Of a DNA stretch of 64,000 nucleotides, positions 57,201 through 64,000 are shown piece by piece. The position numbers were made by a program, and so were the translations under genes. The notes below the pieces were generated by a model. It had not been told where the DNA came from. It searched no databases and was given only the letters and a program-made list of their open reading frames with translations. The DNA comes from Oscheius dolichura (lineage: Eukaryota; Nematoda; Chromadorea; Rhabditida; Rhabditidae). Position 1 is the stretch's first letter, and each line of letters opens with the position of its first letter. The stretch is taken from NCBI GenBank assembly GCA_932521035.1, contig OW051494.1, positions 4,140,001 through 4,204,000 on the forward strand, read 5' to 3'.

Positions 57201-59540
57201 CACTCCAAAGCCAGATGATCTTCGGCCTTGGAACACCTCTAGCTTCGCATTCGATGCTCAGCTCGTCTTGGCTAGGAACCTTTTCAATGACGCCAGAAGG
57301 TTCAACAGAAACAGATGGTGTACGGGCTGAATAACGAAAAATAGAGAGAAAGACGAGGAACCTACGAGCCAGCCAGGTCAAAGCCTCGAAAGGAGAGGTG
57401 GGAAGACCAGTTCCGAGGTGGTTTCTGCCACGAATAACAAAGTGGTACCTCTTCTTCTCGTCCAATCCTTCGATTCGAGCCTCTTTCTGGTTCGGATCGT
57501 CGATTCGATGTTCCTAGACAAAAGAGACTAATTGTATACAAATGACGAACTACCTTCCACTGGTCCAGAGGCAGATCGGGATCGTCCGAGTAGAGAACGT
57601 CGTACCCGGCCATGGGTCCGTTCGTAATCCTCGGCTCTTCCCACTGCAGTTTGACGGCGTTTCCATCGACCTGGTAGCGGATCCTCTCCGGGGCAGACGG
57701 TCCAGTGATGACCACTTGGATACTCTTCTGCTGTGACCCGGCCTCGTTCTCCGCAATACACGTGTAGAAGGTGTTTTCCAGAAGTCCTCCATGTTGGATA
57801 GTTATCCGGGCTCCCCTCTCCGCAGCACTCAACGGTCTTCCCCTAAAATACCCTGTTTATCGAGTAGTTGAAATGCCTACTTGTGTTGCCACGAGACGGT
57901 GGGAGTCGGATCGGCGTGGGTCACATTGCATCCAAGGAAGAAGGGAGTCAGTGGTGCTACTCTGATCTCCTCTCCCTGTTCAATGAGAAGTTCTGGGGGA
58001 ACAGCCGGTTTCAGGGTGGTCACCGACACAGGGTTGCCAAGTCGTCCCGGCCCAAGGGGGTCGTTGGCTCTGAGTCGGATGAAGTAGGCCGTGTTCGGCT
58101 TGAGTTCGGAGATTTCCTGCTCTCTGTTCGGTTCTAAATCCACTCTTCTCCCCTTGTCTATCAATCAACCCACCCATTACTTCGATCTTCTTCCAGTTCT
58201 TGATCGGCTGGTTGCCGTTGTTTGTGTAGTAGATGGTGTAACTCGTAATAGGTCGGTTGATTATGTGCGGCGGTTCCCATCTGACAATGATAGACGTCCT
58301 CCCCGATTGAGCAGCTCTCAAAATTGGAGCCGACCCGGGACCTGTAACCGCTGTCTGGACCCTGTCCCCCAGCCAGACCCACCCGTAATGACTACATGTA
58401 CAGTTCGCTCCACCTTGTCGATGGAATTGTTCGCGTGGCAGGTAAAGTCCGTATTCTTATACAATTCTTTGATTATCAGGATCTGCTCGCTCTTGACTGT
58501 GCCCGACTTTCCCGGCAGATTCGTAATCTCCTCGTTCCCTCTGAATACGGTATAATCATTCGCGATCTCTCTTACCGCTGCCAATAGATTTCAGGGAAAG
58601 GATAAGCGACGGCGGCACAGGAGATGTTGATGTTGCCTCCGGGGGCCACCTCGTAGGGTCCGGCCGGCTCGACGTAGATCTTCGGGGGTCCTTTTAACAG
58701 TAAACATTTGGTTCCCTTGGGGCAGGTGCAGGTGTACTGGTTGTCGTCAATGGAAGAGCAACTGCAGCCGGCCAGAGATCTACATAGAGTCTTGGGGATG
58801 GGTTCTAGAAGGCCGTTAGAGGGAGAGGGGGAGGAGACCCACTTCGACAGGTCTTCATGTCGGCGTCGAGGGTCATTCCACGGGGACACTTGCATTCTAC
58901 TCGTTCCTCGTCCACTGAGAGACAAGAATGTGAGCATCCTCCGTTGTTGTTGGCACAGAGACCTGGAAGAGAGAGGAGAGGTAAAGCAGTCGGGATGGGG
59001 GATACCTTTTCCCACACAACGAGGCATGGTGTTGACCCATTCCTTGTTCTGGCAGAAGAGAGTGTCGACCTCGTCTACCATCTCATAGCCGAAGTCACAG
59101 TGATACTTCACAAACAGGAAAGATTTCAGTGAAAATGTCGCGTTCTTGGGAACGTGCTTCCCATGCTGCCGGTAGTACTGCATTATCAGACGGCGCAGGT
59201 TGTCCGGCGGCACGAACGCCATCGCTCGCACACTGGAAAGGGGAGGACTACTATAGAATGGAGAGGGGATGAGTAAAAAAAGCAGACGGGGATGAATAAA
59301 TGAGTAGGAATATAGCAGGTAGGCAACTCACGTGGCATGGTCAACGGCCGGCGGAGCGACGAGCCCCGAGCTCTGGCCAGTGACATCTGTACAGGAAGTG
59401 TCCAATTCATTGTAATTCGGGTAGCAGATCTCTCGTCCCGATGCCTAAACAACCTCCTATTTCCTCTTCTTCTAATTGAGATTACCTTGGAAATAATACA
59501 TTTACCTTCATCAGGAGGGGGGATCGGAGGAGCTGACACT
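14964..59540 (-). CDS. dig-1: Giant dig-1-like extracellular matrix protein (multi-exon; 5' end uncertain)
   Basis: One gene of about 44.6 kb. Domain order N to C: sushi and EGF modules (59.4-58.7 kb), alternating Ig and FN3 domains (58.7-52.2), EGF (52.18-52.03), repeat array 1 (52.0-42.6), vWA, array 2, vWA, array 3, vWA, arrays 4 and 5, three vWA (18.6-16.2), FN3, Cys-rich/EGF and a unique tail ending FKWLF then TAA at 14964-14966. Exon phases were checked by eye across the array junctions: introns at 51991-52029, 41978-42040, 36299-36334, 30689-30982, 30520-30596, 26811-27201 and 15205-15247 all join in frame. The arrays alone sum to about 10,800 residues. C. elegans DIG-1 is a secreted basement-membrane protein of about 13,000 residues with Ig, FN3, EGF, sushi and vWA modules that maintains neuron and gonad position; the size and domain set here match. 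The signal-peptide exon is not certain: the first clear exon lies near 59.4 kb. Confidence 0.85.
15248..15720 (-). other. Cys-rich segment and EGF domain of the dig-1-like protein
   Basis: The Cys-rich part has [10 protein letters not shown]...RPSCD...HSECPCK (about 15530-15680), then [16 protein letters not shown] (about 15430-15480). It is followed by a calcium-binding type [24 protein letters not shown]...CACPYGLS...SC (about 15265-15390). The DxDE start and NTPGSFYC spacing are the classical cbEGF signature. Confidence 0.8.
15735..16115 (-). other. C-terminal fibronectin type III domain
   Basis: [24 protein letters not shown] opens a typical FN3 with the B-strand Trp, a YTILYTHD C-strand and a [14 protein letters not shown]-strand. 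It sits directly after the last vWA domain. Confidence 0.75.
16195..17000 (-). other. vWA domain 6 (last)
   Basis: Starts [19 protein letters not shown] and ends near [17 protein letters not shown], spread over several short exons. The metal-site position reads DVTAR instead of DxSxS. Confidence 0.7.
17014..17945 (-). other. vWA domain 5
   Basis: Starts [21 protein letters not shown] and ends ISRYLCS, with [10 protein letters not shown] in the core. The metal-site position is DSSEN (last Ser absent). It is joined to vWA 4 by a Gly/Thr/Pro linker ([16 protein letters not shown]). Confidence 0.75.
17986..18600 (-). other. vWA domain 4
   Basis: Encoded partly at the end of the huge array-5 exon ([19 protein letters not shown] ... 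[12 protein letters not shown]) and finished in the next exon (ending IADILCK, donor at 17985). Metal-site position: DTSNN. It follows repeat array 5. Confidence 0.78.
18605..26720 (-). repeat. dig-1 16-residue repeat array 5 (single exon 18217-26810)
   Basis: About 8.1 kb of uninterrupted coding tandem repeats. The basic unit is 16 codons (48 bp), core GPDGxxLPTDxSGxxV, alternating with variant units such as [16 protein letters not shown]; aromatic marks (FIYP, YVYP, FVFP) recur about every third unit. The array is acidic and cysteine-free. It contains two copies of a large higher-order block (about 19.2-20.4 and 22.4-24.0 kb). The exon starts with [12 protein letters not shown] at 26810, after a 391-bp intron. 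Confidence 0.9.
26811..27201 (-). other. 391-bp intron joining repeat arrays 4 and 5
   Basis: Donor ACAG|GTGAGG at 27201 (phase 1) and acceptor ACTAG|TAGAAATT at 26810 keep the frame. An upstream acceptor (TTCCTTAG) would break it. No vWA exon was found inside, unlike the other array junctions. Confidence 0.6.
27202..30519 (-). repeat. dig-1 16-residue repeat array 4
   Basis: About 3.3 kb of the same 48-bp coding repeat in one exon, the shortest of the five arrays. It begins [20 protein letters not shown] directly after the C-terminal exon of vWA 3. It carries one copy of the higher-order block (about 27.4-28.9 kb). Confidence 0.9.
30597..31490 (-). other. vWA domain 3
   Basis: The first part (31490-30983) reads [20 protein letters not shown] ... 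[14 protein letters not shown]. After a 294-bp intron a 92-nt exon (30597-30688) completes it with [18 protein letters not shown]...EEICATG. The first part is nearly identical to that of vWA 1 up to about 31024, then diverges. Confidence 0.82.
31495..36130 (-). repeat. dig-1 16-residue repeat array 3
   Basis: About 4.6 kb of 48-bp coding repeats in one exon (30983-36298). It starts after a Pro-rich linker [12 protein letters not shown] and ends with a Ser/Thr/Glu-rich linker ([18 protein letters not shown]) before vWA 3. It carries one higher-order block copy (about 32.6-34.1 kb). Confidence 0.9.
36165..36700 (-). other. vWA domain 2
   Basis: Reads [21 protein letters not shown] ... [14 protein letters not shown] 36-bp intron (36299-36334) follows, then [19 protein letters not shown]...[12 protein letters not shown]. 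The metal-site Asp itself is replaced by Glu (ESSHD), so this is the most divergent of the six. Confidence 0.75.
36720..41800 (-). repeat. dig-1 16-residue repeat array 2
   Basis: About 5.1 kb of coding repeats in one exon (36335-41977). The C-terminal third (36.7-37.8 kb) is more diverged, with units such as [13 protein letters not shown]-like spacing and an acidic [20 protein letters not shown] linker, so homogenisation has not reached it. It carries a higher-order block copy at about 38.9-39.6 kb with an internal deletion shared with the copy at 45 kb. Confidence 0.9.
41840..42510 (-). other. vWA domain 1
   Basis: Reads [20 protein letters not shown] ... [14 protein letters not shown] up to the donor at 42041/42040. 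A 63-bp intron (41978-42040) follows, then [36 protein letters not shown] vWA fold with the MIDAS position DSSLQ. Confidence 0.82.
42560..51990 (-). repeat. dig-1 16-residue repeat array 1
   Basis: About 9.4 kb of coding repeat in one exon of about 9.95 kb (42041-51990). The first units near 51.9-51.2 kb are the most diverged ([31 protein letters not shown]); the centre is highly homogeneous. It starts after the EGF at 52.1 kb with [20 protein letters not shown]. Confidence 0.9.
52030..52184 (-). other. EGF domain preceding the repeat arrays
   Basis: A single exon between introns of 39 and 40 bp. It encodes [16 protein letters not shown]... [17 protein letters not shown], a calcium-binding EGF-like module, then a linker TTQSHIVQ. 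Confidence 0.75.
52225..58690 (-). other. Alternating Ig and fibronectin type III domain region
   Basis: About seven Ig-like (C2/I-set type, with the paired Cys and the strand-C Trp, for example [64 protein letters not shown]) and about eleven FN3 domains (for example [55 protein letters not shown]). They alternate singly or as FN3 pairs, often separated by GPGTAP/GPSAP linkers. Most domains are split over two exons by introns of 35-60 bp. This modular part is the likely cell-adhesion and matrix-binding portion. Confidence 0.85.
58695..59460 (-). other. Sushi (CCP) and two EGF-like modules at the N-terminal end
   Basis: [14 protein letters not shown] ... [19 protein letters not shown]...[11 protein letters not shown] is a sushi-like module split over exons. 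[21 protein letters not shown]...[14 protein letters not shown] is a clear EGF, followed by a shorter [22 protein letters not shown] Pro-rich peptide ([10 protein letters not shown]) may be encoded just upstream near 59.51-59.54 kb. Confidence 0.75.
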
Positions 59541-60353
59541 AAAACGAAAGATTAGTAGGGCAGGGAAGGGGGAGGAGTACGCGGATGCGGGTTAGGATAG
59601 AGGCTGAGGTTATTCATGCAAGGGGGGTTGAAGAGGTCGGTAAGCTCTCCCGGTAGAAGCAGCTGAAGGTGTACCTGTCTCGGGGTTACGGTCACGACAT
59701 CTAACTCGTCATATTCTAGGTCTATCACAACGTTTAGCGCACCACAATATAGTCTATTCTGGTTAGGCAACTCATGTTTTTTAGTTCACAACACGACACT
59801 GGTAGAATTGAACTTATGCGCCTGCGAACCTTCTCCTTCCATGCCGCAGAAATGGTGCGCGCTGTCTGCCGATATGATACAGCGACCCGTTCCATTTGTG
59901 CCAAGTATCGTTGACTCGCCTAGAAGATTTTAAGAGAACGGGAGGATGAGACTCTTTCTGTTCCCTTTCACGCCACCTTTCCCAGGAGGAGGAGGTTAGA
60001 GCTCTCAGGCAGGGGAGGAAAGGAAGCGGAGCTGGTGATTAGCGGCGGATGACAGGGAGAGGAGAATGGACAAACACCCGACGTCCTCGTCGAACCCTAC
60101 TCGCTCTCTATCCCCACCCCGGACAAGACAAGAACTCCGGACCTCGTGTACGGGACTCCGAGGACGAGCCGCCAGGGAAGCGTATCCGTGTCCTGATCTC
60201 TCTCCGACAGTCCAGATAATTACCTCAATTTCTCTATTTTTTAAATAAAAATGGCGGTCAAAAGGATCGAGCGGCGGTTCTTGGGACGTAAAGTGCCTGC
60301 CAAAGCTCCAGGTGTTAGAGGAGGGGGGTTCTCGTTTTGAAACGTGTTAGCGG
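59541..60353. other. Intergenic or 5' intron region upstream of the dig-1-like gene
   Basis: Contains either the promoter or a long first intron of the giant gene. No signal peptide was found in this stretch, so the true first exon may lie further upstream. Confidence 0.35.
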
Positions 60354-60984
60354 CTATGTACCAAGTATAGGGCAATATTTAATTCTTCTGGCCCTCCTAC
60401 GGAGCAGAGGCTCGGGGAGGGTCGGTTCGACAAAGTAGGGTCGCCCGGCACCTGATAGAAGGCGTTCGGGATCGACTCCGGGGAGCACTACGACCACCGG
60501 CTGGATATCTGAACGGGGAAGGAGGAGGGTAGATGAAGCGGGCACAGCCGGCTTTTACCTGGTAGGCGTCGTCCCGCCGAAACTCTTACTGGGCAACATT
60601 CTTTGATATAACCTGGAGGATTAACTAGTCGTTTGAACACGATGCTCTCGGGCAGGGGACAGGGCAGACGGTCGGTCTCTTTTCTCACCTACCTCTCCTG
60701 CTCCTCCAAAAGGGCCGTCTGCCCGTCCCACCCGAGGAAGACACTCCAAACCGCCACTCTCGCACTCAAACTCACTGCGTGTCGGGGCGCGTTTGACGCG
60801 TCGCAAAGTGCGCATCCAGTCTTGTATCCGCAGATCATCGGCTAGTGTCTCGGGGGTGCCGGTGGCACTCAGTAGTTCCTGTATCTGTATGGGGAGGAGA
60901 GGGAGGAGAACGTACCTGCGGCCGTACGTGGTGGGTGACTAGGGTGGCAAAGGCCAGGAGGAGTGTTAGTGGCCCTGGTCGCAT
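60354..60984 (-). CDS. Possible small secreted protein, four exons
   Basis: ATG at 60982-60984 opens a signal peptide [20 protein letters not shown]; exon 1 ends at 60916 (CAG|GTACGT, phase 0). Exon 2 after TACAG encodes [21 protein letters not shown]... with a dibasic site VKRAP and [12 protein letters not shown] third exon ([20 protein letters not shown]) and a last exon ([18 protein letters not shown]... ending [13 protein letters not shown] at 60354-60356) join in consistent phase. The acceptor of exon 3 (CCCGAG) is weak. The product would be about 170 residues, cysteine-containing, with basic cleavage sites; no family is recognised. Alternatively exon 1 is the signal-peptide exon of the dig-1-like gene, since it also ends in phase 0. 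Confidence 0.4.
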
Positions 60985-63900
60985 GGTTCTTCTCGTGCGC
61001 CTATTGGGATTCCATAGAAGGAGCGCGAAGGCCCGACCCGGCTAACACAACTGAATTTTGTCTTTTATGAGAGGAGGAGGAGTCAAATGGCTGCAAAGAA
61101 CAAAGAGAGGTCAAAGCCTCGGATTGCAACATTCTACCATATGATACGGATGGGAGAAATAAACAAACCACGGCCGGCTCATGGGAGTTTGGGAGGAGGG
61201 AGACAGAAACCAGACAAAAAGGAAACAAGTGCCGGCCGACAGAGGTTTTTCTCGTTGTTTCTTCTCGAATTTCCCGATTTTACAAAGGTGGCCCAGGAGG
61301 AATGCCGAAGCAGAGCAAGAATCACAGGAAGCCAAGAATAGACGGGGAACACTCAGAGTACTCGTGTTGCGAACGGCACAATCACATAGATTGCGTTTTT
61401 TGAGCGGTGAGGGCATCCGACCGGAAGAGGCGAAGACACGACGTGGGGCTCTTCTCTTCTCTGGAGAGACACCACATAGGTAGAAATACGGATAGGAATA
61501 GAAAGAGGAGGGAATAACCGGGAGGGAGGACACATAATATGACATAATGGAGTATTTCTTAGGGTCAACCCTCGGTCACGGCTTATCACCCACGCAACCG
61601 AGAGGCGGGGGTGATAGTAGGTATCAGTGGAAGAGGAAAAGAAGAAGGCTTTTTTAATGTAGAAGGGGAAAGTACCCCTAAAAAACAGCTGTCATGGATG
61701 GGCCAGACAAGGAGGAAAAGCATGGGGGTGGCAAACAGTTTACAGGAGGAGGTCGGGTTACGATGGCGGATGATGGCTGGCGGTAGCAGGAGGACAGTCG
61801 AAGCTAGAGACAAGCTGACCATGGCAGCCGGGCTGACCGGCATGGGAAAATAACAACTACGCTATCCATCAGGTGGGAGAGGCAGCCGCCATGCCTTGAG
61901 CCACCCCGACTGCCGCCGGTGCCGATTTGTAACGGGGAAAAAAGGATCAGTCGCAACAAGTGGACAGAGCAGGGGACCATCCGAACGGGGGAGACTAGGT
62001 GAGAACGGAAAAGGCTCCTTTATTAGAGCGAGAAAGAAGGGGACAGGGGGATTGGAGGATGAGGAAATGGGAAGGAGACGGCTGCCGGTGGCTGGCCGAG
62101 TAACAAAGTAAGCTCTTTGTAGAATGGGCAGATAACGAATGACATATGGGTGTGAAAAGCAATTAGACGGGAGGAAAAAAGGCGGATGGCACGGCCGGAG
62201 GGCCAGTTGGCACCGTGAAAGAGTTCCGACACGAGAAAAAGTAGAGTCATTATCACGGAGCTGGTGATAGACCGGCCGGGAGTTGCAATCTCTTACCCCC
62301 CTCCCCCTTCCGGGCGGTATTCACAAAGGAATAGACAGGAGACAAGTGGATGTCTCGGGGGTAAAGGGGAAGAGTTGCCAAGAGCATCATGGCCCCGAAA
62401 TTTCGGGCAGCTTTTGAACAGCTAATGAAGCGTCGGCTGGTGTAACAAGAGTGGCAGGTTCGCAGGGAGCAGCCGGAGAAACAACAAAAATACGGAAGGC
62501 TCGACTTTGCATGGCCCAGACCATTTTTGGGACAGGAAGAGGCGTTAGGAGGAGAGAAGGAGGATGGGCTTGAAGTAGAAAAAGTGAATAATCGAATAGG
62601 AGACAGAATAGCCAAGGAATGAAAACATAAGAAGACGAGGAGGAGTACAGGGAAGTATCCTCGAAAAGGAAGCCAGCCCGGGGTTACTGTAGGGGCGGGG
62701 AGGACGGCGTTAGTCATCGGCACCCGTACGGTCATTCGGTCCTCGGGGAAGCGGGAATGCATCTTCTTCGAAGGTCATATGCCCTCCTCCTCCGCCATAA
62801 ACAAATGACTCAGCTGCGGTTTAAAATTTTCGAAGAGTGACGAATGAGCAGCCGACAAAAAGCCAGCTACCTCCGAAGTCTGCCCGTGTTTCTCTCCTTT
62901 TTTCGTTGATAGAAATCTCCAGAAGACTACAGTGTTCGTCTCCCCTCCATTGGCCCCTTCCCAGACAGGAGAGAACGATTTTTGAATGGAACCCGCCGGG
63001 TACAGTAGGGTTTGTTGTGACTCGCCGGGCAACTACTCTGTCATAAAGTCATTCGCCGCCATGAATCCCTTGACAGGTGTTCTGGTACTGAAAGACGACC
63101 GGTGTAAGAGTCGTTTTCATTTATTGTCCTGTTGCCAATGGCCTGGGAAATTGAGACTCGTAGCTAAACAAAAGACAAAGGGAGGGAGGCTCCTCCAGAA
63201 CTTCTACTACTATCCTCGTCCTTCTCTCAGCCGTTGTTGTCTGCCCAACTGTCCTCCCCCGGAACCTGGCCAATCCCTCACGTACCCGGCTACTGAAAGC
63301 GACATTTCTCTTCACAGGGGGACCATCTGGTAACGCGGAGTTGCGCCTTTTGTTTATAAACTGCGAAAGTGCAAAAGGATCGGGTCTCCTCTGGACTGAC
63401 CAGCCGCCGCCATCAACACGCCCTGTTACGAACGTTATGATGGATCGTTATGACTGCTGGCCACAGCATTTGCCACAAGTTTACGGAAATTAGTCACACC
63501 TGGGAGTCGAAGGGCGGCAACCGGAAACGCATGGACGAGTTACCGTAGGCGGTGGGTACGGTAATGGGGGCATTTATGGCAATAGATTAGGAAAAGAATA
63601 GGATAGTAAAAGAGAAGAAACTAGAAAGGAAGAGGGGGATGAGGGACTACAGTATGCTTGGACGGCTGGCTGGCTAGAGTTGGAAGAAACGGTATAGAAG
63701 AGTTTTTCCCGGGGAGGAGAGATATTACCAGCACTCTGCCGAGTAATAGAAAAACTAGAAAGGGTAATAACCCATAAAAATATAGACCACTCCATCATTG
63801 AACGGTTCCCCTCATTTCCAGCAAAACTACGAGCAGGTTACGTCGTGAAATAGGATCTAATCTCAATTTTGTGTGTAATAGAGAGTGACAAAAGAGCATA

Positions 63901-64000
63901 TCATTTGAGGACGGCCATCTGGCTCGAACCTGACCAAATCTTCGAAGGAGGCCATAAACAAGAGATAGACGGCTCAAAAAGACGGCGCGACGTCGTCTTC
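60985..64000. other. Gene-poor purine-rich flank
   Basis: Three kilobases upstream of the minus-strand genes. The plus strand is rich in GGAGG/GGGAGGA purine tracts. ORFs exist on both strands (for example 62253-62762 minus) but are low complexity, lack splice partners and show no domain. No tRNA or other RNA gene was recognised. Confidence 0.4.

Noticed and set aside
62253-62762. 169-residue minus-strand ORF
   Set aside because: Low-complexity Ser/Pro/Phe/Leu composition, no domain and no splice partners; the opposite strand is a purine-rich tract.
63890-63990. tRNA candidate on the minus strand (GGTTCGAGCC resembles a B box)
   Set aside because: No A box at the right distance and no acceptor or anticodon stem could be paired.

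Overview
This window is eukaryotic nuclear DNA, and the gene content points to a nematode. Introns are numerous and very short (several of 36-45 bp), with GTAAGT-type donors and TTTCAG-type acceptors. There are two small secreted ShKT-domain proteins, a Cys-loop ligand-gated channel subunit, and a giant extracellular-matrix gene whose architecture matches nematode DIG-1. A clade I (Trichuris/Trichinella-like) worm is a guess from compact introns; the sequence alone does not settle it.

Region 1 (1-8.6 kb) is AT-rich and holds housekeeping genes: the end of a C2H2 zinc-finger gene (+), an SPB4/DDX55-like DEAD-box RNA helicase (-), a small single-pass membrane protein (+), and translation initiation factor eIF5B (-). 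Region 2 (9.2-12.5 kb) is GC-rich and holds a divergent Cys-loop receptor subunit (-) and a divergently oriented pair of ShKT-domain secreted peptide genes with the same unusual 12-nt first coding exon. Region 3 (12.9-14.8 kb) is a broken Helitron helicase fragment joined to a ubiquitin-specific-protease-like domain that contains its own intron; the unit is bracketed by 27-bp direct repeats.

Region 4 (about 15.0-59.5 kb) is one giant minus-strand gene, called here as dig-1-like. Read N to C (high to low coordinates) it encodes a sushi domain, EGF modules, about seven Ig and eleven fibronectin-III domains, another EGF, and then five huge intronless exons of a cysteine-free 16-residue repeat (core GPDGxxLPTDxSGxxV). 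von Willebrand A domains follow three of the first four arrays; three vWA domains in tandem, an FN3, a Cys-rich/EGF segment and a short unique tail end the protein. The repeat arrays alone total about 10,800 residues, so the full protein is probably 13,000-14,000 residues. Large blocks inside the arrays have been duplicated recently, including nearly identical vWA-flanking segments 11 kb apart.

Region 5 (59.5-64 kb) contains a possible small secreted-protein gene (60.35-60.98 kb) and otherwise purine-rich DNA in which no gene was recognised.
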